Assembly (NCBI GenBank): GCA_947473125.1 | Contig: CANJDH010000024.1 | Coordinates: forward strand, 1-51,764 | Origin: Burkholderiales bacterium | GTDB taxonomy: Bacteria > Pseudomonadota > Gammaproteobacteria > Burkholderiales > JAEUOS01 | DNA: 51,764 bases | Reading direction: 5' to 3' | Shown: piece by piece, positions 33,387 to 41,399 of the stretch | How the letters are laid out: every line of letters starts with the position of its first letter | How positions within the stretch are numbered: position 1 is the first letter of the stretch | Position numbers and translations under genes: made by a program | The notes under the pieces: model-generated | Seen by the model: only the letters and a program-made list of their open reading frames with translations | What the model was told of the DNA's origin: nothing | Database searches by the model: none

Positions 33387-34274
33387 AAAATGCCGCGCAT
33401 AACGCGGATTGAGCTGGCTCATCGACAGCAGCATGAAGAAATCCGCGGTGTTGAAGTCCGGGTCCCACGCGGGTTGGCCGCCGACCTTGGCGCCCGCGCG
33501 CAGGTAGCCCTTGACCAGCGGCGGCATCTCGACCGGGTCCTGGTTGCGCAGTTTTTCCACCGGCAGCGGCAGCTTGGGGAAAACGCGGTATTCGGCGTCG
33601 GTAAACTGGCTATCTTTCAAGCCGGCGAACAGGTTGGCTGCGCCGTGGCCGCCGTCGCGCAGGGAGATGCTGGCACAGCCGATCAGGTATTCGTATCCGT
33701 AGCGCTTCATGTATTGCGCGATGCCGCTCCACAGCAGCATGATCACCGCGCCGTTGCGGTGCTCCCAATGCACGCAGGAGCGGCCGGCTTCAACCGCGCG
33801 TTCGCGCAGGTGCGTGAGGCGCGAGAGGTCAAATTCGCTTTCCGAATAAAAGCGGCCGATCTTGCGTGCATTCTCGGGCGGCAGCAGGCGGTAGGCGCCG
33901 ACCACGCGGCCGGTGTCGGTTTCGCGCACCAGCAGGTGCTCGCAGTGTTCGTCGAATTCGTCGATGTCATGCCCGGAGTCGGCGCTGACCAGCTTGGCGC
34001 CCATTTCTTCGGCGAACACCTTGTAGCGCAGGCGCTGCGCTTCGACGATGTCCGAGGGGCTGTTCGCAAACGAGAGCGCGTAGCCCGCTTCAGGCTTCTT
34101 CTCGACGGCGCGTTCGGTGGCGGCCGGGGTGCGTACCTGGCCCAGCGACGGCGCCAGCTGGAAGGCTTCGCCCTGTCCCAACCATCCGAGTGACTTGAAG
34201 CCACGCGGCTTCATTTTGTCGAGCCAGCCAAAGGGTTTGAAACCAAGGGGTTTGAAACCAAGGGGCTTGATCAT
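33381..34274 (-). CDS. OlsB-like N-acyltransferase (GNAT fold, ornithine-lipid synthesis type)
   Basis: A 297-residue GNAT-fold acyltransferase of the OlsB/hemolysin-like group. After residue 65: YALSFANSPSDIVEAQRLRYKVFAEEMG, DEFDEHCEHLLVRETDTGRVVGAYRLLPP, and EAGRSCVHWEHRNGAVIMLLWSGIAQYM, with a C-terminal PPLVKGYLRAGAKVGGQPAWD as in OlsB, which N-acylates ornithine from acyl-ACP. Ornithine lipids replace phospholipids at low phosphate, fitting the neighbourhood. The first 32 residues are odd: a degenerate GFKPL repeat encoded by 15-bp tandem repeats. CAGGA at 34274 supports that start. Other N-acyl amino acid synthases are possible. Confidence 0.68.
   Translation of the reverse strand: MIKPLGFKPLGFKPFGWLDKMKPRGFKSLGWLGQGEAFQLAPSLGQVRTPAATERAVEKKPEAGYALSFANSPSDIVEAQRLRYKVFAEEMGAKLVSADSGHDIDEFDEHCEHLLVRETDTGRVVGAYRLLPPENARKIGRFYSESEFDLSRLTHLRERAVEAGRSCVHWEHRNGAVIMLLWSGIAQYMKRYGYEYLIGCASISLRDGGHGAANLFAGLKDSQFTDAEYRVFPKLPLPVEKLRNQDPVEMPPLVKGYLRAGAKVGGQPAWDPDFNTADFFMLLSMSQLNPRYARHFG
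34231..34267. repeat. 15-bp tandem repeat coding the OlsB-like N-terminus
   Basis: AGGGTTTGAAACCAA, GGGGTTTGAAACCAA and a partial GGGGCTT in series on the plus strand, translated on the minus strand as KPLGFKPLGFKPF. The unit shares CCAAGGGGTTT with the dispersed repeat family. Confidence 0.7.
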
Positions 34275-34400
34275 GTTTGTGTCCTGACGGTAATTGGCAC
34301 ATGCCAGGACTACAAGTTAGATGGCAGCCGTTACCGTGCGGTGACACGAAAATGAAGATTGGATTACACGCTGCCTGCTTGAATTACATGCGGCGATCGT

Positions 34401-34862
34401 TCACCCGAGGCGGTCCGGGCTCATCACCACCCGCAACACCGCCTGTGCCTCTTCACCGCGCACCCGGTTTGAAATCCACCACACCGCGCCCTTCTTGACG
34501 CTCCACGGTGCTTCTGCGCCGCCGATCAACAGCGCAGCAGTTTGGCCCAGCGTTGGCTGGTGCCCCACCACCAATACAGTATGGTCGTTACCGGCCTCGG
34601 GCCAATCTACCGCAGCGAGGAGATCCTCGACCCCTTTGCCGGGGCTCAGGCCTTTGACGATCTCGAAATCCAGTGTCAACGCCTGTGCCGTCTGGCGCGC
34701 GCGATCCGCCGGGCTGGAAATGACCCGCACGTCGGGCGGCAGCTGTTCGCGCAGCCAGTCGGCCATCAGCGCAGCTTCCTTGACGCCGCGTTTGGTCAGC
34801 ACGCGCTTCATGTCGGGGGTGGTGTCTTCGGCTTCGGCGTGACGCCAGAGAATCAGGTTCAT
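34401..34862 (-). CDS. sixA: Phosphohistidine phosphatase SixA
   Basis: A 153-residue histidine-phosphatase-superfamily enzyme. The catalytic LWRHAEAEDTT (RHG-type motif, residues 5-15), SSPADRARQTAQAL with Arg, a Glu region, and VVGHQPTLGQ with the second catalytic His are all present. SixA removes phosphate from histidine in phosphotransfer domains. Its place near phoBR raises the question of crosstalk with phosphorelay signalling, but no direct evidence exists here. It is divergent from the LivJ-like gene, with a palindrome between. Confidence 0.9.
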   Translation of the reverse strand: MNLILWRHAEAEDTTPDMKRVLTKRGVKEAALMADWLREQLPPDVRVISSPADRARQTAQALTLDFEIVKGLSPGKGVEDLLAAVDWPEAGNDHTVLVVGHQPTLGQTAALLIGGAEAPWSVKKGAVWWISNRVRGEEAQAVLRVVMSPDRLG

Positions 34863-34904
34863 GATCTATGCCTTGAAAAAATCAGCGAAGCTTATCTTCC
34901 TTGG

Positions 34905-34922
34905 GTGACACGCGCATGTCAC
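34905..34922. promoter_or_regulatory. GTGACA-N6-TGTCAC palindrome between sixA and the binding-protein gene
   Basis: GTGACA-CGCGCA-TGTCAC, a perfect 6-bp inverted repeat in a divergent promoter region, with the same halves and spacing as 28928-28945. Confidence 0.45.
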
Positions 34923-34966
34923 ACGCCGGCCCTACATTCGCTTCCTTTGTTTGAGGCGGGTGTGCA

Positions 34967-36112
34967 GTGTCGATGAAATCGCTCATGTTTGGTAGTGCCC
35001 GTTGGCTTGGCATGATGGTAACCGTGCTTGGTATTCACGCCAACGCTGTTGCGGCAGGAAACGACATTGTCGTCGGGCAACTCCTGGATCAATCGCCGGC
35101 ATGGCTGGAGGCCGGGCGCGACTACGCGGCAGGCGCCAAGACCTATTTCGACGTGGTCAACAGTACCGGCGGCGTCAACGGGCGCCGGATCGTATACCTG
35201 ACGCGCGACACCAATGGCACCGCCGCCGAGCTAAAGCAGGCTGCGGCCGCCCTCCTGGTCGATTCGAGGGCAGATCTGTTCGGGCCGATAGGTGACACGG
35301 CGGCAGGCGCTCTGATCGACCTTGGCAGCCCGGAACTCAACGCAGCCATCGTCTTTGCGCCGCTAACCGGCCTCAAATCCCCAAAGGCATCGGTATTGAC
35401 CCTGCGGGCCGGCTATGAAGACGAGGCGCTTGAACTGGTGCGCCACTTCAAGGGGCTGGGATTGACATCCTTCTGCCTCGTTACCGCCGCCGGTGAAACC
35501 CAGTCTGCAGCTGCGCGCGCCGTGCGTGGAGCCGTTGCTTCGACCAATCGCACTCTCGCCTACGAAACCAGCATCGCTGCAGGGGGTGGCGACGCCAAAG
35601 CCGCTGCGTCCCTGGTCTCAAGCCGTCGGCCGCAGGCCGTGATTGTCCTGGGCGACACCTCGGTTCTCGGCAGTTTCGCGCGCGAATTCCCGTTCAAGCA
35701 GTTGGGCATTTTGCTCGGCAGCCTGTCGCTGGTCAATCACACCGCGTTGATGGAGATATCCGGCCCGCAAGTGGCGAAGGGAATCGTATTGACCCAGGTC
35801 GTACCCTCGCCGCAGCGCCTCGGTGTGCCGATTGTTCTGGAACACGTCAAGGCCATGACAAAATTTCGCGACGAGCCGCCATCGCACCTGACCCTCGAAG
35901 GCTACATGGCGGCCAAGGCCCTGGTCGAATCGCTGCGCGGCGCGCTGCCGGGGCGAGCACTGCGCCGCGAAGACGTCGCCGCCGCGTTGATCCGCAACCA
36001 TTCCCGCACTGCCGTCAACCCCGCCGCAACCGACATGGGAATGGCCAACGCCGCCGGAACCCGTCTGGTGGACCTCACCATGGTGCGTGGCGACGGCACC
36101 CTGATGCGTTGA
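34967..36112 (+). CDS. Periplasmic LivJ-like substrate-binding protein (orphan)
   Basis: A 381-residue binding protein of the branched-chain amino-acid/amide type (Peripla_BP_6). A signal peptide (MVTVLGIHANAVAAG) precedes DIVVGQLLDQSPAWLEAGRDYAAGAKTYFDVVNSTGGVNGRRIVYLTRDT; the second lobe contains PQAVIVLGDTSVLGSFAREF and the third part LEGYMAAKALVESLRGA. No permease or ATPase of this type adjoins. It sits between sixA and pstS, so it may feed a distant permease or act as a sensor ligand protein. The GTG at 34967 has GAGG ten bases upstream; ATG at 34973 is the alternative. Confidence 0.8.
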   Translation: MSMKSLMFGSARWLGMMVTVLGIHANAVAAGNDIVVGQLLDQSPAWLEAGRDYAAGAKTYFDVVNSTGGVNGRRIVYLTRDTNGTAAELKQAAAALLVDSRADLFGPIGDTAAGALIDLGSPELNAAIVFAPLTGLKSPKASVLTLRAGYEDEALELVRHFKGLGLTSFCLVTAAGETQSAAARAVRGAVASTNRTLAYETSIAAGGGDAKAAASLVSSRRPQAVIVLGDTSVLGSFAREFPFKQLGILLGSLSLVNHTALMEISGPQVAKGIVLTQVVPSPQRLGVPIVLEHVKAMTKFRDEPPSHLTLEGYMAAKALVESLRGALPGRALRREDVAAALIRNHSRTAVNPAATDMGMANAAGTRLVDLTMVRGDGTLMR

Positions 36113-36123
36113 CACTGTTCCCA

Positions 36124-36148
36124 AAACCCTTGTCTGCCAAGGCTTTGC
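36124..36148. repeat. REP-like repeat arm upstream of the pstS promoter
   Basis: AACCCTTGTCTGCCAAGGCT followed by TTGCG matches the reverse complement of the first arm at 33233 (CCCTTGTCTACCAACGG). Confidence 0.45.
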
Positions 36149-36161
36149 GACCGCCTGCGGT

Positions 36162-36201
36162 TTGTCATATGGCTGAAATATTGCTGTCATAAAGTGCCAT
36201 C
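36162..36201 (+). promoter_or_regulatory. Tandem Pho boxes upstream of pstS
   Basis: TTGTCAT-ATGG-CTGAAAT-ATTG-CTGTCAT-AAAG-TGCCATC: 7-bp units at 11-bp steps, three good and the last degenerate. They lie 38-77 bases before the pstS ATG. PhoB binds such arrays as tandem dimers. Confidence 0.85.
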
Positions 36202-36238
36202 CCATGAACTACTTCACATGCAAAGAAAGGACCTCTTC

Positions 36239-37276
36239 ATGAAGATACTTCCCCTGAAAGCTGCCTCGGCACTCGCTGCCGCCCTGTTGTCGGTGTCCGC
36301 GCATTCGGTTGACATTACGGGCGCAGGCGCAACCTTCCCCTACCCGATCTACGCCAAATGGGCCGACGGCTACAAGAAGGCTACCAATACCGGCATGAAC
36401 TACCAGTCGATCGGTTCCGGCGGCGGCATCAAGCAGATCACGGCCAAGACCGTCGATTTCGGTGCGTCCGACATGCCGATGAAGGCGGAAGACTTGCAAA
36501 AAGAGGGATTGGTCCAGTTTCCTGCGGTGATGGGCGGCGTGGTGCCGGTCATGAACCTGAAAGAAGTCGGGCAAGGCGAGCTCAAGCTCACCGGCGAAGT
36601 GCTGGCGTCCATTTATCTGGGCAAGATCAAGAAGTGGAATGACCCGGCGATCGTCGCCCTCAACGCCGGCATCAAGATGTCGGATACCGACATCACCGTG
36701 GTGCATCGCTCGGATGGCTCGGGAACGACCTTCCTCTTTACCAACTATCTGTCGAAAGTCAGCCCGGACTGGAAAAGCACGGTCGGCGAAGGCACCTCGG
36801 TGAAATGGGCCACAGGCGTCGGCGGCAAGGGCAACGAAGGTGTTGCATCCTATGTGCAAAAGCTGCTTGGCGCGATCGGTTATGTCGAATATGCCTACGC
36901 CAAGGGCAACAAGCTCGATTACGCGCAAATGCGCAATCGCGACGGCCAGTTCGTGCGCCCCGATGACGAAACCTTCAAATCTGCGGCAGCCGGTGCTGAC
37001 TGGGCCAAGACCCCGGGCATGGGCGTGGTCCTGACTGACCAGCCGGGCAAGGCCAGCTGGCCGATGACCGGTGCCTCATTCATTCTCATGCACGCCAAGC
37101 AGGACAAGCCCGAATCGGGCCGCGAAGTGCTGAAGTTTTTCGACTGGTCTTTCAAGAATGGCGCCAAAATGGCGACCGAGCTTGAGTACGTGCCGATGCC
37201 TGAAGCGGTGATCAAGCTGATCCAGGCAGAATGGAAAGCCAAGATCAAAGACGCTTCCGGCAAAGCCCTGTACTAA
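36239..37276 (+). CDS. pstS: Phosphate ABC transporter, periplasmic phosphate-binding protein
   Basis: High-affinity phosphate-binding protein of 345 residues. The signal peptide runs to about residue 22 (LLSVSAHS). Phosphate contacts are visible in GAGATFPYPIYAKW (about 26-39), SIGSGGGIKQI, DFGASDMPM, and VVHRSDGSGTTFLFTNYLSK. It is first in pstSCAB-phoU-phoBR. The ATG at 36239 follows AAAGGA and yields the normal signal peptide. The tandem Pho boxes upstream show PhoB control. Confidence 0.96.
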   Translation: MKILPLKAASALAAALLSVSAHSVDITGAGATFPYPIYAKWADGYKKATNTGMNYQSIGSGGGIKQITAKTVDFGASDMPMKAEDLQKEGLVQFPAVMGGVVPVMNLKEVGQGELKLTGEVLASIYLGKIKKWNDPAIVALNAGIKMSDTDITVVHRSDGSGTTFLFTNYLSKVSPDWKSTVGEGTSVKWATGVGGKGNEGVASYVQKLLGAIGYVEYAYAKGNKLDYAQMRNRDGQFVRPDDETFKSAAAGADWAKTPGMGVVLTDQPGKASWPMTGASFILMHAKQDKPESGREVLKFFDWSFKNGAKMATELEYVPMPEAVIKLIQAEWKAKIKDASGKALY

Positions 37277-37288
37277 TCCCAAACCTTC

Positions 37289-38308
37289 ATGAGTTCCATT
37301 TTGGCCACTAACCTGCCGTCCGTTCTGCAAGAAGAAAGCAGCGCCAAGGGTGAACCGCCACCCGGGCGCCCGGCGGGCGGCAGCGCGCTGGTCGATGCCC
37401 TGTTTCGCCACGTAACGCGTCTGGCGGCATTGCTGGTGTTCAGCGTGCTCGCCGCCATACTCTTCTCCTTGTTGGTGGGCAGCGGCCAGTCAATTACCAG
37501 GTTCGGATTGGCATTTCTGTTCAACCCCGAGTGGGATCCGGTCAAGGAGGAGTTTGGCGCGCTGGTGCCGATCGTCGGCACGCTGGCCACTGCCGCCATC
37601 GCCATGATCATCGCCGTGCCGGTGAGCTTCGGCATCGCCCTGTTTCTCACCGAGCTCTCGCCGCCCTGGCTCAAGCGCCCACTGGGTACTGCCATCGAAT
37701 TGCTCGCGGCGATTCCGTCGATCATTTACGGCATGTGGGGCTTGTTTGTATTTGCCCCCTTGTTCATGGAACACGTGCAGCCGCTGTTTGTAGCTACGCT
37801 GGGCAAGCTTCCCCTGATCGGCGTGCTGTTCGCCGGGCCGCCGATCGGCATTGGCATCTTCACGGCAGGCCTGATTCTTTCGATCATGGTGATTCCGTTC
37901 ATCGCGTCGGTGATGCGCGACGTATTCGACCTGGTTCCGCCGATGCTCAAGGAATCGGCGTACGCCCTGGGCGGCACCACCTGGGAAGTGATGTGGAAAG
38001 TGGTCTTGCCCTATACCAAGGTGGGCGTGATCGGCGGCATCATGCTGGGCCTGGGCCGCGCACTGGGAGAAACCATGGCAGTGACTTTCGTGATCGGCAA
38101 CGCCCACAGGCTGTCGGGCTCGCTGTTTGCGCCGGGCAACAGCATCGCCTCGGCCCTTGCCAACGAATTTACCGAAGCGGTAGGTGAGTTGTACAGTTCT
38201 GCGCTCATTGAACTGGGCCTGGTCTTGTTCCTGATCACGTCGATCGTGCTGGCGCTCTCGAAGATCATGCTGATGCAACTGGCCAAGCAGGAAGGCACCC
38301 GGAGCTGA
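37289..38308 (+). CDS. pstC: Phosphate ABC transporter permease PstC
   Basis: Inner-membrane permease of 339 residues with six predicted helices. An N-terminal cytoplasmic stretch (about 45 residues) precedes the first helix. The ABC permease loop reads [45 protein letters not shown], and [11 protein letters not shown] is typical of PstC. It starts 12 bases after pstS. Partner of PstA in the channel. Confidence 0.96.
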   Translation: MSSILATNLPSVLQEESSAKGEPPPGRPAGGSALVDALFRHVTRLAALLVFSVLAAILFSLLVGSGQSITRFGLAFLFNPEWDPVKEEFGALVPIVGTLATAAIAMIIAVPVSFGIALFLTELSPPWLKRPLGTAIELLAAIPSIIYGMWGLFVFAPLFMEHVQPLFVATLGKLPLIGVLFAGPPIGIGIFTAGLILSIMVIPFIASVMRDVFDLVPPMLKESAYALGGTTWEVMWKVVLPYTKVGVIGGIMLGLGRALGETMAVTFVIGNAHRLSGSLFAPGNSIASALANEFTEAVGELYSSALIELGLVLFLITSIVLALSKIMLMQLAKQEGTRS

Positions 38309-38309
38309 C

Positions 38310-39182
38310 ATGGAAGCCAATCTGCACCACGAAGCCATCTCGGAACACAACCCGATCTACAAGCGCCGGCGCCTGCTCAACCGGCTGCTGATGGTGGTAT
38401 CGCTGTCGATGCTGCTGTACGGCCTGGCATGGCTGGCGTGGATCCTGGTCACTCTCCTCATCGAAGGCGGCAGCGCCCTCAAGCCTTCGCTGTTTACCGA
38501 GATGACGCCGCCACCAGGCGGCAACGGCGGCCTGGCCAACGCCATCTGGGGCAGCCTGTTGATGGTGTCGACAGCAACCCTGCTGGGCACGCCCGTCGGC
38601 ATCCTGGCGGGCACCTACCTCGCCGAGTACGGACGCGATACCTGGCTCGCACCGGCGACGCGTTTTCTCAACGACATGCTGCTGTCGGCCCCGTCGATCA
38701 TCATCGGCCTGTTCATCTACACCATCTACGTTGCCAAGGTGAAACATTTTTCCGGCTGGGGCGGCACCCTGGCACTGGCGCTGATCGTGATTCCGGTGGT
38801 GGTGCGCACCACCGACGACATGCTCAAACTGGTACCCAATTCATTGCGCGAAGCGGCGGTGGCACTGGGGTGCCCGATGTGGAAAATGGTCACGATGGTG
38901 TGCTATCGCGCCGCCCGCGCCGGGATCCTCACCGGGGTGCTGCTCGCCGTGGCGCGCATCGCCGGCGAGACGGCGCCGCTGCTGTTCACCGCCCTCAACA
39001 ACCAGTTCTGGTCATCCGACATGAATGCGCCGATGGCCAACCTGCCGGTGGTGATCTTCCAGTTTGCCATGAGTCCTTATGCGGATTGGCAACGCCTGGC
39101 ATGGGGCGGCGCGGCACTCATCACCATCGGTGTGTTGGGCCTCAACATTGCCGCCCGTCTGATTCTTTCCAAGAAAAACTGA
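38310..39182 (+). CDS. pstA: Phosphate ABC transporter permease PstA
   Basis: Inner-membrane permease of 290 residues, six helices. [19 protein letters not shown] matches PstA, as do the coupling loop [50 protein letters not shown] and the C-terminal LNIAARLIL helix. It starts one base after the pstC stop codon. Confidence 0.96.
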   Translation: MEANLHHEAISEHNPIYKRRRLLNRLLMVVSLSMLLYGLAWLAWILVTLLIEGGSALKPSLFTEMTPPPGGNGGLANAIWGSLLMVSTATLLGTPVGILAGTYLAEYGRDTWLAPATRFLNDMLLSAPSIIIGLFIYTIYVAKVKHFSGWGGTLALALIVIPVVVRTTDDMLKLVPNSLREAAVALGCPMWKMVTMVCYRAARAGILTGVLLAVARIAGETAPLLFTALNNQFWSSDMNAPMANLPVVIFQFAMSPYADWQRLAWGGAALITIGVLGLNIAARLILSKKN

Positions 39183-39184
39183 TC

Positions 39185-39961
39185 ATGGCTGAACTCAATC
39201 TCGACATTGCACCAAAGATCAAGGTCAACGACCTGAACTTCTACTACGGCGCCTTCAAGGCCCTGAAAAGCGTTTCACTCGACATCCCGGAGAAAAAGGT
39301 CACCGCTTTCATCGGCCCCTCGGGTTGCGGCAAATCGACCCTGCTGCGCACCTTCAACCGCATGTTCGAGCTCTACCCGGACCAGCGCGCCGAAGGTGAA
39401 ATCATCATGGATGGCGAAAACCTTCTCACCTCGAAGCGTGATGTCGGCCTGATTCGCGCGGAGATCGGCATGGTGTTCCAGAAGCCCACACCGTTCCCGA
39501 TGTCGATCTACGACAACATCGCCTTCGGCGTGCGCCTGTTTGAAAACCTGTCGCGCTCGGCGATGGAAGACCGGGTCGAATCGGCCCTGACCAAATCGGC
39601 CCTCTGGAAGGAAGTCAAGGACAAGCTGCACCAATCGGGCAACGGCCTCTCGGGCGGCCAGCAACAGCGCCTGTGCATCGCCCGCGCGATCGCCATCAAA
39701 CCCAAGGTGCTGCTGATGGACGAGCCCTGCTCTGCCCTCGACCCGATCTCGACCGGCTTCATCGAAGAGCTGATCGGCGAACTCAAGAAGGACTACACGG
39801 TGGTGATCGTCACGCACAACATGCAGCAGGCTGCGCGCGCGTCCGACTTCACCGCCTACATGTACTTGGGCGACCTGATTGAACTGGGCAAGACCGACGA
39901 CATCTTCTTCCGCCCCAAAGACAAGCGCACTGAAGACTACATCACGGGACGATTCGGCTGA
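39185..39961 (+). CDS. pstB: Phosphate ABC transporter ATP-binding protein PstB
   Basis: ATPase of the Pst system, 258 residues. Walker [10 protein letters not shown] at 44-52, Q-loop [15 protein letters not shown], signature [15 protein letters not shown], Walker [14 protein letters not shown], and switch His in [15 protein letters not shown]. The start at 39185 ([22 protein letters not shown]) follows the pstA stop by two bases; an in-frame open stretch further upstream is a shadow of pstA. Confidence 0.97.
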   Translation: MAELNLDIAPKIKVNDLNFYYGAFKALKSVSLDIPEKKVTAFIGPSGCGKSTLLRTFNRMFELYPDQRAEGEIIMDGENLLTSKRDVGLIRAEIGMVFQKPTPFPMSIYDNIAFGVRLFENLSRSAMEDRVESALTKSALWKEVKDKLHQSGNGLSGGQQQRLCIARAIAIKPKVLLMDEPCSALDPISTGFIEELIGELKKDYTVVIVTHNMQQAARASDFTAYMYLGDLIELGKTDDIFFRPKDKRTEDYITGRFG

Positions 39962-39977
39962 GCCGGGAAAGCACATC

Positions 39978-40682
39978 ATGGACCAAACCCACATTTCATC
40001 CCAGTTCGACGCCGACCTCGAAGACATCCGCACGCGCATGCTGCAAATGGGCGGACTGGTCGAGCAACAGGTGCGCGCCGCCATCGCGATCTACGCCGAT
40101 TCGAACCTGGGCCACCAGGAAACGATCAAGGCCACCGAGGTCCGCATCAACCAGATGGAAATCGAACTCGACGACCGCTGCACCCATCTGATCGTGCGGC
40201 GCCAGCCTGCGGCGGGCGACCTGCGGCTGGTGATGGCCATTGTCAAGACCATCACCGACCTCGAACGCATCGGCGACGAGGCCGACAAGATCGCGCGCTA
40301 CGCGATTTCGATGCAGGAGCGCGGGCAGGTGCACCTGCCCGGCTTTTCCGACATCCACATCGCCGCGAGCACGGCGGTGTCGATGCTCAAGGACGCGCTG
40401 GACGCCTTCGCGCGGCTTGATGTGAGCATGGCCGGGAACATCGTGCTGCAGGACAAGCATATCGACAACGAGTTTCGCAGCGTGCTGCGCCAGCTCATCA
40501 CCTTCATGATGGAAGACCCGCGCACCATCTCAACGGCGCTCGACATCATCTGGATAGCCAAGGCAATCGAACGCATCGGCGACCATGCCCAGAACATTGC
40601 CGAGTACGTGATCTTTGTCGCCAAGGGCACCGACGTGCGCCATGCCTCCAAAGAGACGCTTGAGCAGGCAGTGGCGAGCTAG
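39978..40682 (+). CDS. phoU: Phosphate signalling regulator PhoU
   Basis: Helical negative regulator of 234 residues linking Pst to PhoR. Two three-helix repeats carry the family metal-binding motifs: DLERIGDEADKIAR (about 87-100) and KAIERIGDHAQNIAEYV (about 196-212). It starts 16 bases after pstB and ends nine bases before phoB. Loss of PhoU usually gives constitutive Pho activation and polyphosphate overaccumulation, tying it to ppk in this window. Confidence 0.96.
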   Translation: MDQTHISSQFDADLEDIRTRMLQMGGLVEQQVRAAIAIYADSNLGHQETIKATEVRINQMEIELDDRCTHLIVRRQPAAGDLRLVMAIVKTITDLERIGDEADKIARYAISMQERGQVHLPGFSDIHIAASTAVSMLKDALDAFARLDVSMAGNIVLQDKHIDNEFRSVLRQLITFMMEDPRTISTALDIIWIAKAIERIGDHAQNIAEYVIFVAKGTDVRHASKETLEQAVAS

Positions 40683-40691
40683 AATCGACCC

Positions 40692-41384
40692 ATGGCGCTT
40701 GACACCACCATCCTCCTGGTCGAAGACGAACCTGCCATCCTGGAGTTGCTTGAGTTCACGCTGAGCCCCAAGGGCTACAAGCTGCAACGTGCGCTCGACG
40801 CCAACGAGGCACGAGCCGCGATTCGCAGCGCCCTGCCGGATCTGATCATCCTCGACTGGATGATGCCGGGCGAATCCGGCGTGCAGCTGGCCAAATCGCT
40901 GCGTGCCGACCCGCGCACCAAAGGCCTGCCGATCATCATGCTCACCGCCAAGGCGGACGAGACCGACAAAATAGCCGGTCTCGACGCCGGCGCCGACGAC
41001 TACGTGACCAAGCCGTTTTCGCCGCGCGAGCTCATCTCCCGGGTCAATGCACTGTTGCGGCGGCGCGCCCCCGAGCACGCCGAGGCACCGCTCGAATACG
41101 GACCGCTGATGGTCGACCCGTCGCGGCACGAGGCGCGCGCCCACGGCAAGCTGCTCGAAATCGGTGCGACCGAGTTCAAGCTGCTGCGTTTTTTTGTAGC
41201 CCATCCGGAACGGGTGTTTTCAAGGGCGCAACTGCTCGACCAGGTCTGGGGCGACCATACCTTCATCGAGGAGCGCACGGTGGACGTGCATATCCTGCGG
41301 CTGCGCAAGGCCTTGTCGGTGTCCCGGGCGCAAGAGCTGGTGCAGACCGTGCGTGGAGCCGGCTACCGCCTCGCCCACACCTAG
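40692..41384 (+). CDS. phoB: Phosphate regulon response regulator PhoB
   Basis: OmpR-type regulator of 230 residues. The receiver has acidic pair EDE at 11-13, phospho-acceptor Asp 55 in LIILDWMMPGESG, Thr in MLTAKAD, and Lys in VTKPFSPRE. The C-terminal winged helix has FVAHPERVFSRAQLLDQVWGDHTFIEERTVDVHILRLRKAL and VRGAGYRL. The CTGTCAT-type direct repeats at 36162, 26696 and 28891 are its expected targets. Confidence 0.95.
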   Translation: MALDTTILLVEDEPAILELLEFTLSPKGYKLQRALDANEARAAIRSALPDLIILDWMMPGESGVQLAKSLRADPRTKGLPIIMLTAKADETDKIAGLDAGADDYVTKPFSPRELISRVNALLRRRAPEHAEAPLEYGPLMVDPSRHEARAHGKLLEIGATEFKLLRFFVAHPERVFSRAQLLDQVWGDHTFIEERTVDVHILRLRKALSVSRAQELVQTVRGAGYRLAHT

Positions 41385-41399
41385 CATGCGTGGAGGATA

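Noticed and set aside
34341-34400. Pho box upstream of the OlsB-like gene
   Set aside because: GTGTCAC on the minus strand is a good half, but the next units (CGGTAAC, GCCATCT) match poorly; not called as a feature.
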